Shown here in pieces: positions 26,569 through 34,922 of a DNA stretch of 64,000 nt. A program made the translations under genes and the position numbers. Numbering within the stretch: the stretch's first letter is position 1; each line of letters starts with the position of its first letter. The stretch lies in assembly GCF_033097365.1 (NCBI RefSeq), contig NZ_AP028461.1:2976001-3040000 (forward strand), given 5' to 3'. Below the pieces are notes generated by a model that was not told where the DNA came from, did no database searches, and saw only the letters and a list, made by a program, of their open reading frames with translations. This DNA comes from Actinoplanes sichuanensis. GTDB lineage: Bacteria; Actinomycetota; Actinomycetes; Mycobacteriales; Micromonosporaceae.

Positions 26569-26733
26569 GGCCCTCGTGACATCGTAACCAGTCGATATCT
26601 TTTCCAGGCTTTCGCAGGAAGACCATCCGGCCCTTCGTCGCACGCCGCGTGCAGAACGTCGCCGGGAGGAGAACGTGACGCCCGTCGAGGGCGGGGTGCG
26701 CCGACACACGACGCACCCCGCGACATCGACTGA

Positions 26734-27051
26734 TCAGCAAAGCCTACCCGTGTAGTAGGCGTTGCTCACCACGGCGTTCGGGCCGAGGCCGACCGTGCCG
26801 GGCCGGACACAGATGAGGGAGCCGGGGCCGGACCTGGTCACGACCTTCACCTCCACGATCGTGTACACGCTGCCCGTGCAGTGGGTGTAGAACGCCCAGC
26901 CCTGCCGGTTGACCCAGAAGCCGCACGCACTGATCTGCACGTCCCCCGGGGCGGCTGCCGACGCCGCGGCCGGAGCGGCGGCCCCACCGACGAGGCCCGC
27001 GACGACGGCCGCGCCGATGGCGGCCTTCTTGAGGCTGTTCCTACCTAGCAT
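26734..27051 (-). CDS. Small secreted protein
   Basis: A 105-residue precursor with a classical signal peptide (KKAAIGAAVVAGLVGGAAAP, AxA site near residue 30) and a mature domain of about 70 residues with four cysteines (ISACGFW, THCTG, LICVRPG, terminal C), probably two disulphides. GGAGGG precedes the ATG. It lies upstream of the receptor kinase on the same strand with a 165-bp gap, so it could be a ligand or client of that kinase's outer domain; this is inference from position only. Confidence 0.8.
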   Translation of the reverse strand: MLGRNSLKKAAIGAAVVAGLVGGAAAPAAASAAAPGDVQISACGFWVNRQGWAFYTHCTGSVYTIVEVKVVTRSGPGSLICVRPGTVGLGPNAVVSNAYYTGRLC

Positions 27052-27198
27052 GGGAATCCCTCCGATTTCGCTGACCGGCCACAACGGATCCGGTTCGTGA
27101 TCGACCAGAGGACGGTATGGCCGACTCTCCGGGAGGGTTCCCGCCGCCACATCGCAGCTCTTGCAGAGGTGGATCATCTCGGCGGCGATGGGCGCTGG

Positions 27199-27774
27199 TC
27201 AGAGCCGCGGCGCGTGACCCCGGCGGCAGAGGATGTCGACCATCCGGTGCACCTCGGGGGCGGCGGGCGACGTCACGAACCCGGTCAACCGATGCATGAT
27301 CAAACCCTCCACGGCGGCCAGCAGGGTCTCCGCGGCGGTCGTCGCCTCCGGCACATCGAAGGACCGCAGCGCCTCGGCCGTCCACTCGACGAGCAGCCGC
27401 CGATCGGCGTTCAGCGACTCGAGCAGCTCCGGCTGCACGACCCCTTGCACGAAGATCACATACCGGGCGATCGTACGAGTCCGCGCGGCGCCGGTGGCGT
27501 CGTCGACGAAGCGGGCGTACATGTCGGCGAGCTGCGCCGGGTGGTGCGGCGGACCGGCGGCGAGGGTGGCCTGCCATGCGGCGCCGTCGAGCTCGCGCAG
27601 CCGGGCCACCGCCGACGCCACGAGCGCGGCCCGGGTCCGGAAGTAGTTGGACGTGGAACCGGGCGGCAGCCCGGCGGTCGCGTCGACGCGCGCGTGGCTC
27701 AGAGCGTGCAGGCCACCGGTGCCGAGCACCTGCAGAGCCGCATCGGTCACACGGACGGCGGTGGCGGAGAGCAC
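27199..27774 (-). CDS. TetR-family transcriptional regulator
   Basis: A 191-residue regulator. The N-terminal helix-turn-helix reads VTDAALQVLGTGGLHALSHARVDA and PGSTSNYFRTRAALVASAVARL. The C-terminal ligand-binding helices follow (AAETLLAAVEGLIMHRL). It resembles the YxaF/LmrA-like group that carries a TetR_C helical domain. GTG 27774 is chosen; the longer frame runs back through the 64-bp duplicated sequence and is unlike the family. It lies immediately downstream of the glycosyltransferase on the same strand. Confidence 0.88.
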   Translation of the reverse strand: MLSATAVRVTDAALQVLGTGGLHALSHARVDATAGLPPGSTSNYFRTRAALVASAVARLRELDGAAWQATLAAGPPHHPAQLADMYARFVDDATGAARTRTIARYVIFVQGVVQPELLESLNADRRLLVEWTAEALRSFDVPEATTAAETLLAAVEGLIMHRLTGFVTSPAAPEVHRMVDILCRRGHAPRL

Positions 27775-27777
27775 CGG

Positions 27778-27905
27778 CTCACTGTACCGAGCGGCCCAGC
27801 CTGCGGATCTGCGTGACCGCGGTGGCCGGCCCGTCCTCCGCCTCACCGTACCGAACGGCCGAGCCTGCGGATCTGCGCGACCGCGGTGGCCGGCCCGTCC
27901 TCGGC
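27778..27905. repeat. 64-bp tandem duplication of the glycosyltransferase 3' end
   Basis: Positions 27842-27905, the last codons and stop of the glycosyltransferase gene, are repeated at 27778-27841 with 59 of 64 bases identical. Both copies encode, on the minus strand, the same tail AEDGPATAV(A/T)QIRRLGRSV and then a stop. Because 64 is not a multiple of three and the first copy carries the stop, the second is untranslated. It abuts the TetR start codon. Confidence 0.9.
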
Positions 27906-29036
27906 AGCGAGCCGGCCGGCCACCCGCGCGGCACCCGTACGGTAGGAGTCCGCCGCCTCGATCGCCTCGGCGAGCCGCACGGCGTCAAGCCGGTGCCGTG
28001 GTACCGGCGCCGGTCCGGCACCCAGGTCGGCGATCCGGTGTGCCCAGAACGGCTGGTCCGCGGTGAACGGCACGGTGACGGCCGGGACCCCGGCGCGCAG
28101 TGCGGCCGCTGTGGTACCCGCTCCCGCGTGGTGCACCACGACGGACACCCGCGGAAACAGTTCGGCGTGCGGTTCGTCGCCGACCACCAGGACGTCGGCG
28201 CGGCTCGCGGACAGGCCGGCGGCACCGCGCTGCACGACGACCCGCCGCCGGCCGAGCCGGGCGAGGGCCTGCTCGACGACGTCGCGTACGCCCGGAGCGG
28301 CCAGGCTGCCGAAGCCGAGGAAGACCGGTGGTTCACCGGCGTCGAGGAAGTCGCGCAGCCGCGGGGAGAGCCCGGCCTCGGGACGCGGCCACCAGTAGCC
28401 GGTCATCGGCCGGTGCGCGGGCCAGTCCGACGGCGTCGGCACCACGTGGGAGCTGAAGCCGTAGAGCACCGGCAGACATTCGCGGTCCATCCGGTGGAAC
28501 ATCGCCGCCGGACTCGACGGCGGCAGCCCGAGTCGGCGTCGGAACTCGGCAGTGGACCGGGCGAACGGCACCTGCCCCAGCAGGCGAAACGCCCGTGCGG
28601 CGTGCAGATTGCCCCAGCCGCCCAGCGAGCGGGTGGTCGTCAACGGCGGCGGGAACGCCCTCGTCGGTTCGAGGGGTTGCAGGAAGGCGCCCATGCAAGC
28701 GGCCCCGGTGGCCTCGGCGACGTGGTAGCCGAGCCAGCCCATCGGGGCGAGCAGCAGCAGATCCGCGTCGCGCGCGGCGGCGGCGATCGCCAGGCCGAGG
28801 TCGAGCCAGCGGGCGGCGAGCAGCCGGGCGAACCGCGACGAGGTCAACGGCTCATCGGTGGGCAGGTCGACCGGCAGGGCGGCGAAGTCGAGCCCGGCGT
28901 CCAGCACGTGGCCCCGCAGCGACCGGTGGGTCGCGATGCGCACCCGATCGCCGGTGGCCGCCAGTGCCGCGCCCAACGACGCGTACGGCACCACATCGCC
29001 CCTGGTGCCCAACGTGATGATCACGACCTGTGCCAT
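27843..29036 (-). CDS. GT1 (MGT/UGT-type) glycosyltransferase
   Basis: A 397-residue GT-B glycosyltransferase, probably using a nucleotide sugar to glycosylate a lipid or secondary metabolite. The N-terminal domain starts QVVIITLGTRGDVVPYASLG, with a conserved His later in RIATHRSLRGHV. The C-terminal nucleotide-binding domain has PPVFLGFGSLAAPG and the signature VSVVVHHAGAGTTAAALRAG then PFTADQPFWAHRI, which binds the sugar nucleotide. ATG 29036 has AGAGG nine bases upstream; GTG 29042 lies too close to it. TetR follows downstream and a candidate operator lies upstream at 29122. Confidence 0.92.
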   Translation of the reverse strand: MAQVVIITLGTRGDVVPYASLGAALAATGDRVRIATHRSLRGHVLDAGLDFAALPVDLPTDEPLTSSRFARLLAARWLDLGLAIAAAARDADLLLLAPMGWLGYHVAEATGAACMGAFLQPLEPTRAFPPPLTTTRSLGGWGNLHAARAFRLLGQVPFARSTAEFRRRLGLPPSSPAAMFHRMDRECLPVLYGFSSHVVPTPSDWPAHRPMTGYWWPRPEAGLSPRLRDFLDAGEPPVFLGFGSLAAPGVRDVVEQALARLGRRRVVVQRGAAGLSASRADVLVVGDEPHAELFPRVSVVVHHAGAGTTAAALRAGVPAVTVPFTADQPFWAHRIADLGAGPAPVPRHRLDAVRLAEAIEAADSYRTGAARVAGRLAAEDGPATAVAQIRRLGRSVR

Positions 29037-29121
29037 GCGCACACCTCTTTCACGTCACCCGGTCCTTGCCGGGTCCGCGAAGAACCGGTGCCGGCCCCGC
29101 CTCGTACATCCTTCGAAGTCA

Positions 29122-29139
29122 TTACTATGATTATAGTAA
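29122..29139. promoter_or_regulatory. AT-rich palindrome TTACTA-N6-TAGTAA in a divergent promoter region
   Basis: TTACTATGATTATAGTAA is a perfect inverted repeat with 7-base arms around GATT, equally written TTACTA-TGATTA-TAGTAA. It sits between the glycosyltransferase start (29036, minus) and the MDMPI-like gene (29185, plus). It can be the operator of the nearby TetR or, given the identical core at 47559-47578, of a YtrA-type GntR regulator. Confidence 0.75.
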
Positions 29140-29184
29140 CTGCGGAACCGTGCCGACATGTCAAGCCGGAGAGTGGGTTCACCG

Positions 29185-29841
29185 ATGCTTCCCGACGCGG
29201 ACGTCATGAAAATGATCATCGATGAGCGCCGTCGAACAGCTGACCTCGTCGAGTCATTGGATCCCGAGCAGCTGAATTCACCCAGCCTCTGTGCCGCCTG
29301 GACCGTCAAAGAGGTGATCGGTCACCTGATCGCGGCGGTCGCCACCCCGAACTCGTCCGCGCTCCTGCTTCTGCTGCGCAGCGGTTTCCGGATCCACAAG
29401 GCGAACGCGCGGCTCGCCGTCATGATGGCCGACCGCCCTGCCGACGAGCTCGCCGCGCTGTTGCGGACACACGCGGAGAATCCGTTCCGTCCACCGATCG
29501 TCGGTTACCCGGGGCAACTCACCGACCTGCAGGTACACGGCCAGGACATCCGCAGGCCACTGGGCCTCCCGCAGGATCTGCGACCGGAGCGCCTACGGGT
29601 GTCACTCGACTTCCTGGTCGGCGGCCGCGCCGTGGGTTTCGTCCCGAAACGCCGACCGGCCGGTCTGCGATTCGAGACCACCGATCTGGATTGGGCCTGG
29701 GGCGACGGTCCACGGATTCTCGGCACCGCCGAAGCGGTGATGCTCGCGTTGACCGGCCGTCATGTCGCGCTGGCGGACCTGTCCGGCGACGGAGTCGCCG
29801 AGCTGAAAGACCGCACATCCGACCCGGCCGGCAAGAACTGA
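29185..29841 (+). CDS. Maleylpyruvate isomerase-like (DinB/MDMPI) family protein
   Basis: A 218-residue protein of the mycothiol-dependent maleylpyruvate isomerase N-terminal/DinB group. The helical bundle opens with IIDERRRTADLVESLDPEQL and LCAAWTVKEVIGHLIAAVAT, where the His is a metal ligand, and QLTDLQVHGQDIRRPLG supplies the second His. Members transfer or isomerise using mycothiol, the actinobacterial thiol, but substrates are rarely known. ATG 29185 follows GAGAGTGGG, while the earlier ATG 29158 has no ribosome-binding site. It is divergent from the glycosyltransferase. Confidence 0.85.
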   Translation: MLPDADVMKMIIDERRRTADLVESLDPEQLNSPSLCAAWTVKEVIGHLIAAVATPNSSALLLLLRSGFRIHKANARLAVMMADRPADELAALLRTHAENPFRPPIVGYPGQLTDLQVHGQDIRRPLGLPQDLRPERLRVSLDFLVGGRAVGFVPKRRPAGLRFETTDLDWAWGDGPRILGTAEAVMLALTGRHVALADLSGDGVAELKDRTSDPAGKN

Positions 29842-29896
29842 ATCCGACGGGTGTCGATGTTGACTCTCCGGCGGCCAGAGGGCCGAAGCTGGGTGG

Positions 29897-30607
29897 GTGA
29901 ACGGTGAGGACCTGCTCAACATCGGCGCGTTCGCTGCGGCGACCGGCCTGACCATCCCCGCGCTGCGCCACTACGACGAGATCGGGCTACTCAAACCCGC
30001 TCAGGTCGATCCGGCCACCGGCTACCGGCGTTACCACCGAGACCAGATCGACGACGCTCGCCTCATCTGCGGCCTGCGCGCCGTGGGCGTACCGGTCGAT
30101 GAGGTCCGTGCGGTGGTCGGACGCCCGGCGGGACAGGTGCGGTCGGCGTTGGACGTCCACCGAGAGCGGCTGGTCACCCAGGTCCGCGAGGCATCGCAGC
30201 GGATCGCCGCCGTCGACGAATTCATCGAGAAGGGAACACCGATGCCCGCGCTGCAGACCATCCGCCCTGTCCAGATCCGCATCCCCGTCGGAGACGTCCA
30301 GAAGGCGGCCGCGTTCTACACGACCGCGTTCGACGTCGTGTTCAACGAGTCGATCTCATCGCTGCAGTTCGGCACGTACCGAACCGACCGGTTCTTCTTG
30401 ATCACACTCGAAGAACACGACGGAACCGGAGCAGGACATGACGGCACCCGATTCGGGTTGCTCGTCGACGATGTCGACGCCGCCCATGCCCGTGCGGTCG
30501 AGGCCGGCGGCCGGGAGATTCATCCCCCGACCGATTTCGCTGGGAAACCGCGTACGTCGAGTATCCGCGACCCCGACGGCAACGTCATCGACCTGAGCCA
30601 GGCGTGA
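29897..30607 (+). CDS. MerR-type regulator fused to a VOC domain
   Basis: A 236-residue two-domain protein. Residues 1-110 are a MerR-type helix-turn-helix and dimerisation helix (LNIGAFAAATGLTIPALRHYDEIG, TGYRRYHRDQ). After a short linker (EKGTPMPALQ), residues 122-235 form a VOC module: QIRIPVGDVQKAAAFYTTAF, GLLVDDVDAAHARAVEAGG and SSIRDPDGNVIDL. The VOC part likely acts as the effector-binding domain, similar in arrangement to MerR proteins with GyrI-like tails, or carries an enzyme activity. GTG start. No cysteine cluster, so not a metal sensor. Confidence 0.88.
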   Translation: MNGEDLLNIGAFAAATGLTIPALRHYDEIGLLKPAQVDPATGYRRYHRDQIDDARLICGLRAVGVPVDEVRAVVGRPAGQVRSALDVHRERLVTQVREASQRIAAVDEFIEKGTPMPALQTIRPVQIRIPVGDVQKAAAFYTTAFDVVFNESISSLQFGTYRTDRFFLITLEEHDGTGAGHDGTRFGLLVDDVDAAHARAVEAGGREIHPPTDFAGKPRTSSIRDPDGNVIDLSQA

Positions 30608-30710
30608 CCTGATCCAGAGACCCCGGCTTCTGTCGGATCGACGCCAGGAAATGTCATACCGTCGCGCTACGTTCGGCTGGCTCTGTTCTACACGGGGAGG
30701 GGCGAGTCAC

Positions 30711-32195
30711 GTGAGCGGTGTGCGACAGCGTGCGATGGGCCTGGCCGCGGGTGTGCTGGTGCTGATCATGGGCGCCGGCGGGTCGGCCGCGGCAGGGGCC
30801 GGTGCGGCAGCCCGGCCGGTGACGAATCTGCAATTGCTGGCGGGCACCGATCCCGACTTCCCACCACGCCAGGGGGCGCGGGCCCTCTCCGCGAGCCCGG
30901 TGTTCGCGGTCACCGGCGCCTCACTCGAGCTGGACGTGCGCCGGACCGGTGGGGTCGTGTCGGTGCGGCAGGGCGGCGTGCTGCTGCCCGTACGGCCACG
31001 GTCGGTGCTGCTCGGCCTGCCTCGATACTTCCAGTGGAAGCTGCTGCGCACCGACGGCGGCGTCGCGGCCTCGGCGCAGGTCGAGGCCTGCCCGATGTCC
31101 GGCACCCTGTTCGGCCAGAACGCGTGGGGCTTCAACATGCCGGTCAACATCGACCCGGCCAACCCGGACACTCCGGCGACCAACCCGTACCCGCTCGAAT
31201 GCGGCGACCCGCTGACCGTCCGGGCGCGCTGGGGCTTCCCGACCGGCTGGGGCGTCCAGATGCACATCCAGGTGCCCGATGCCACGCCACCCGGGGCCTA
31301 CATGCTGGAGGCCACCGTCAACCCCGACGGGGCGATCCGCGAGTCCACCCGCGCCGACAACACCGTACGGATGCCGGTCGAGGTCTTCGACACCGGCCAG
31401 GAAGCCCAGGCCGTCGCCGCGCCGCCCGCCGCCACCGAGCGCACCGCCGTCCCACGGTCCGTGCCGCCGACGGCGGCACGAGCGGCCGGCGGCCGGGTCG
31501 ACCTGCCCGACCTCGTGCCGCTGCCGAGCGAGAACATCTCGGCCGTCCCCGACGACGGCGTCGACCTGCTGCGCTTCAGCTCCACGGTGGCCAACCTGGG
31601 CCGGGGCACCATGCGGATCGACGGTTTCCGCAGCGACATGACGGCGACGGAGATGCGCGCCGAACAGGTGCTGTTCCGCGACGGCGCCGAGGTGTCCCGC
31701 CGCCCGGCCGGCACCCTCGTCTACGACCCGGAGCACTTCCACTGGCACTTCGACTACCTGGCCCGCTACCAGCTCGTCGACGCCCGAGGCACGGTGGTCG
31801 CCACCAGCGGCAAGATCGGTTTCTGCATGGCCGACGTGCACCAGATCGACGCCGGCAACCCCGCCTTCGCCCTCCCCGACTACGAGGGCTTCACCGGCTG
31901 CGGCACCGCGGTGTCCCGGTCGGTCCGCGAAACCCTGGACCCGGGCTGGGGCGACGAGTACGGCCAGATCCGCCCCGGCCAGGCACTCGACATCAGCGGC
32001 ATCGCCAACGGCACCTACCAGCTCAGAATCGAGGCCGACCCGGAGCACAAGCTGCAGGAGGCGACCCGCGACAACAACATCTCCCACCGAACGGTCATCC
32101 TGGGCGGCACCGCCGGCGCCCGTACCGTGCAGGTCCCGCCGATCGACGGCGTCGACACCGAGGCGGCCTGGGCCGCACTCGGCCGCACGTTCTGA
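30711..32195 (+). CDS. Secreted lysyl-oxidase-family protein
   Basis: A 494-residue exported protein. The GTG start lies after GGGGAGGGG; the signal peptide is AMGLAAGVLVLIMGAGGSAA. Residues about 285-470 contain the lysyl oxidase fold with the copper-binding talon YDPEHFHWHFDYLARY near 337-352, followed by KIGFCMADVHQI, GCGTAVSRSV and the late DNNISHRTV. The first 230 residues are a separate beta-rich domain with ESTRADNTVRM, similar to the end of the second. In animals LOX oxidises protein lysines; bacterial members are secreted, with substrates largely unknown. The talon supports copper binding; the cofactor Tyr/Lys pair I cannot verify. Confidence 0.88.
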   Translation: MSGVRQRAMGLAAGVLVLIMGAGGSAAAGAGAAARPVTNLQLLAGTDPDFPPRQGARALSASPVFAVTGASLELDVRRTGGVVSVRQGGVLLPVRPRSVLLGLPRYFQWKLLRTDGGVAASAQVEACPMSGTLFGQNAWGFNMPVNIDPANPDTPATNPYPLECGDPLTVRARWGFPTGWGVQMHIQVPDATPPGAYMLEATVNPDGAIRESTRADNTVRMPVEVFDTGQEAQAVAAPPAATERTAVPRSVPPTAARAAGGRVDLPDLVPLPSENISAVPDDGVDLLRFSSTVANLGRGTMRIDGFRSDMTATEMRAEQVLFRDGAEVSRRPAGTLVYDPEHFHWHFDYLARYQLVDARGTVVATSGKIGFCMADVHQIDAGNPAFALPDYEGFTGCGTAVSRSVRETLDPGWGDEYGQIRPGQALDISGIANGTYQLRIEADPEHKLQEATRDNNISHRTVILGGTAGARTVQVPPIDGVDTEAAWAALGRTF

Positions 32196-32246
32196 TCCGC
32201 TGGTCGGCCGGCCCGCGGGTCGGTGGTTCGTCGTTATCGTTGACCG

Positions 32247-33200
32247 GTGATCGGCAACCTTGAGACGTTCCAGGCCGAGCTGACCGCCAGCGGGTTTCCG
32301 CCACTGGTCAACAAGCTGGCCGGAGCCGACTTCCGAGGCCGGATCACCACCCGTGACCTCGGGCCGCTGCGGCTGGTCTGCCTCGACACGCCCGAGAGCG
32401 CCTGCGTCGGGCGCGAGCGCGACGCCTCCGACGGCGAGAACCTCGCGATCAAGGTGATGGCCCGCGGCCGGACGCGGATCGAGCAAGGCCGCGGCCACGC
32501 CGAACTCGGGCCGGCCGACCTGGTCCTGCTCGATCCCACCCGTCCGCTCCGGTTCGAGAGCACCGCCGCGACGCACGTCACCATGCTGGTTCCGCGTCGC
32601 GAGCTGCGGATCCGGCCCGCACAGATCGACCGGCTCATCGGCGAACGCATCGACGGCAACCACGGTCCGGGCGCTCTCGTCTCCGTGCTGGCCCGACAGT
32701 CGGCACGGTCGGCCACCGGGTTCCGCGAGGCGGAGGCGCTGCGGTCGGCGGCGGCCGTCATCGAGCTGATCACGGTCGCATTGGAGGCCCGCCTGGGCGA
32801 CCGGCAACCCTCCCCGGACGAGCGGCTACGCAACCGGATCGCCGGCTACATCGAGGCCCGGCTGGCCGATCCCGATCTGTCCCCGCCGAGCATCGCCGCC
32901 GCCCACCACATCTCGGTACGCCGGCTGCACAAGCTGTTCGAGGACCAGCCGCTCACCGTCGCGGCCCTGATCCGCCGTCGCCGCCTGGAGCGCTGCCGGG
33001 CCGAGCTGACCGGAAACGGACGTACGGTCACCGCCGTGGCCGCCCGTTGGGGATTCTCCGACCCCGCCCATTTCAGCAAGATCTTCAAGGCGACGTACGG
33101 CTACAACGCCCGTGCACTGATGACCGGTAACCGTGCACAGACGACCAAGACGCACACCGCCGGCCCGGAACAGGATGGTGATCACCAAGACAGGCGATGA
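32247..33200 (+). CDS. AraC-family transcriptional regulator
   Basis: A 317-residue regulator. The N-terminal half is the AraC-binding-like domain of the NphR/FeaR type (CVGRERDASDGENLAIKVM, GPADLVLLDPTRPLRF). The C-terminal double helix-turn-helix reads PPSIAAAHHISVRRLHKLFE, RRRRLERCRAELTG and TVTAVAARWGFSDPAHFSKI. TATCGT at 32235-32240 lies six bases before the GTG, so it is probably leaderless. It precedes the broken cupin gene by 15 bp on the same strand, and the two may have been co-transcribed. Confidence 0.92.
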   Translation: MIGNLETFQAELTASGFPPLVNKLAGADFRGRITTRDLGPLRLVCLDTPESACVGRERDASDGENLAIKVMARGRTRIEQGRGHAELGPADLVLLDPTRPLRFESTAATHVTMLVPRRELRIRPAQIDRLIGERIDGNHGPGALVSVLARQSARSATGFREAEALRSAAAVIELITVALEARLGDRQPSPDERLRNRIAGYIEARLADPDLSPPSIAAAHHISVRRLHKLFEDQPLTVAALIRRRRLERCRAELTGNGRTVTAVAARWGFSDPAHFSKIFKATYGYNARALMTGNRAQTTKTHTAGPEQDGDHQDRR

Positions 33201-33548
33201 CAGAGGGAGACAGTCGTGGCGAAGGTGAACATCGTGCGCCCCGGTGAGGGCGAGATCCTCGGCAGCGGGGCGCAGCAGATCCGGATCCTGGAGAACGGCG
33301 AGCACACCGACCACCGGCTGGGGTTCGCCGAGGTCACCATCCCACCGGGCACCCCGAGCCCGTTGCAGCACCGCCACGCCCAGCACGACGAGGGCTTCTA
33401 CGTGCTGGCGGGAACGTTCCGGTTCACCGTCGGCGAGGACCACTACGACGCCGGGCCGGGCACCTGGGTGATCGTGCCGACCGGGGCGCCACACACGTTC
33501 GCCAACATCGGCGACGAGAACGCGGTCATCAGATGTCTTCCGGGGATA

Positions 33549-33568
33549 CTCCGGCCTTCGGGCCGGGG
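33549..33568. repeat. Left-end hairpin of the TnpB element
   Basis: Arms CTCCGGCC and GGCCGGGG form an eight-pair stem (one T-G wobble) capped by a TTCG tetraloop, about 20 bases inside the left end. IS605-type transposases recognise such imperfect hairpins on the top strand. Confidence 0.75.
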
Positions 33569-33687
33569 AGGAATCGGAATGTCCTGTGTAGCAGGGCAAG
33601 CACAGCTGATTCGCCGTCCCGGCGGATCAGCGTCAGGACGGTCGACCCGTCGCGGATGCGCTCGTACGCGTGTTCTATCCTTTGTGG

Positions 33688-34860
33688 ATGGCTAAGGGGG
33701 TGGAGCGCGGGTACCGGTACCGCTTCTATCCAACCCCGGCCCAGGCGCAGTTGTTGACGCGGACGTTCGGGTGTGTGCGGCTGGTCTACAACCTGGGGTT
33801 GCAGGCCCGCCGGGACGCCTGGCAGCAGCATCAGGAGACGCTCGGTTACGGGGCGACGTCGTCGCTGTTGACCGAGTGGAAGAAGACGCCGGAGTTCGAG
33901 TTTTTGAATGAGGTGTCGTGTGTGCCGTTGCAGCAGACGCTGCGGCATCTCGATACCGCCTACACCAGGTTCTTCGCCGGCAAGGCGCGTTTTCCGCGGT
34001 TGAAGTCGAAGAAGAGGTCGCGGCGGTCGGCGGAGTTCACCAGCAGTGCCTTCACGTTTCGTGATGGTGAGTTGCGGCTGGCGAAGCTGATGGACACCCC
34101 GCTGGCGGTGGTGTGGTCGCGGCCGTTGCCCGACGGTGTGGTGCCGAAGACGGTGACGGTGTCGCAGGACCGTGCCGGGCGCTGGTTCGTGTCGTTGCGG
34201 GGCGAGGTACCTGCGGCTGTCGCGGCGGCTGTCACGGCGATGGTCGGGATCGACGCCGGCATCAACCGGCTGCTGACCCTGTCCGACGGCGATCCGGTGG
34301 ACAATCCGCGTCACGAGAGCCGGGAGCGTGCCGCGCTGGCGCGGGCGCAGCAGGAGCTGGCGCGTAAGGAGAAGGGTTCCCGTAACAGGGAGAAGGCGCG
34401 GCTGAAGGTGGCGCGGGTGCATGCCCGCATCGCCGATCGACGCCGGGATGTGTGGCATCAGGTGACGACTCGGCTCGTGCGCGATAACCAAGTGCTCGTG
34501 ATCGAGGACCTCGCCGTGGCCAACATGCTCAAGAACGGTCGGCTGGCGCGGGCGATCAGCGATGCGTCGTGGGGCATGTTCCGCACCCTGCTGGAATACA
34601 AGGCGGAAGAGTACGGGCGGACGCTGATCGTGGTGCCGCGCTGGTATCCGTCGACGCGGTTGTGTTCGGTGTGCGGGGTCCGGGCGGACAAGATGGATCT
34701 GTCGGTGCGGGCATGGGCCTGTGCCGGCTGTGGGACGCAGCATGATCGGGACGTGAATGCGGCCCGGAATATTCTGGCCGCCGGGCTGGCGGTGACGGCC
34801 TGTGGAGCTGATAGAAGACCTCAACGGGGAACCACCTCTCGGGCGGGCAGTCGGCGATGA
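33688..34860 (+). CDS. tnpB: TnpB RNA-guided nuclease (transposon-encoded)
   Basis: A 390-residue TnpB, full length for the family. The N-terminal RYRFYPTPAQAQLLTRTFGC leads into the wedge/REC region. The RuvC triad is intact: Asp189 in VGIDAGINRLL, Glu273 in VLVIEDLAVANML and Asp355 in HDRDVNAARN. A CxxC-15-CxxC zinc finger (326/329 and 345/348) precedes the last motif. ATG 33688 is preferred over the ATG 33670 seven codons earlier because it gives MAKGVERGYRYRFY, the usual opening. In established TnpB systems this enzyme cuts DNA matching the sequence beyond the right end, promoting retention of the element after excision. Confidence 0.95.
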   Translation: MAKGVERGYRYRFYPTPAQAQLLTRTFGCVRLVYNLGLQARRDAWQQHQETLGYGATSSLLTEWKKTPEFEFLNEVSCVPLQQTLRHLDTAYTRFFAGKARFPRLKSKKRSRRSAEFTSSAFTFRDGELRLAKLMDTPLAVVWSRPLPDGVVPKTVTVSQDRAGRWFVSLRGEVPAAVAAAVTAMVGIDAGINRLLTLSDGDPVDNPRHESRERAALARAQQELARKEKGSRNREKARLKVARVHARIADRRRDVWHQVTTRLVRDNQVLVIEDLAVANMLKNGRLARAISDASWGMFRTLLEYKAEEYGRTLIVVPRWYPSTRLCSVCGVRADKMDLSVRAWACAGCGTQHDRDVNAARNILAAGLAVTACGADRRPQRGTTSRAGSRR

Positions 34861-34922
34861 AGCAGGAAACACTCTGGGGCGACCCAGTGGAATCCCCGTC
34901 CCTTCAGGCGGGGAGATGTCAA
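34861..34922 (+). ncRNA. Right end and predicted 3' scaffold of the TnpB guide RNA (omega/reRNA)
   Basis: After the tnpB stop come two stems: CTGGG-GCGA-CCCAG (34874-34887) and CCCCG-T-CC-CTTCA-GG-CGGGG (34894-34913), then AGATGTCAA to the element end. In known systems the guide RNA spans the 3' part of tnpB plus the right end and its guide continues into flanking DNA, here GCTGAACACGTTCACG. The 5' limit of the RNA cannot be set from sequence and probably lies inside tnpB. Confidence 0.6.

Larger units (their letters stand above)
33530..34922 (+). mobile_element. IS200/IS605-superfamily element carrying only tnpB (IS1341-like group)
   Basis: The element is 1,393 bp. Its ends are fixed by the restored cupin frame: left end begins CAGATGTCTTCCGGGG after flank GGTCAT, right end closes GGGGAGATGTCAA before GCTGAACACG. 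There is no target duplication and no terminal inverted repeat, as expected for the single-strand IS605 mechanism. Subterminal hairpins lie at both ends, the right one in the usual position just before the end. No HUH (TnpA) transposase is inside or nearby, so mobility would need one in trans. Both ends share AGATGTC (33531-33537 and 34914-34920). Confidence 0.93.

Noticed and set aside
33531..34920. AGATGTC present at both ends of the TnpB element, which could be read as a 7-bp target-site duplication
   Set aside because: Collapsing the two copies puts the cupin 3' part in the wrong frame. The 33529/34923 junction restores the frame and family sequence, and IS605-type elements make no duplication.
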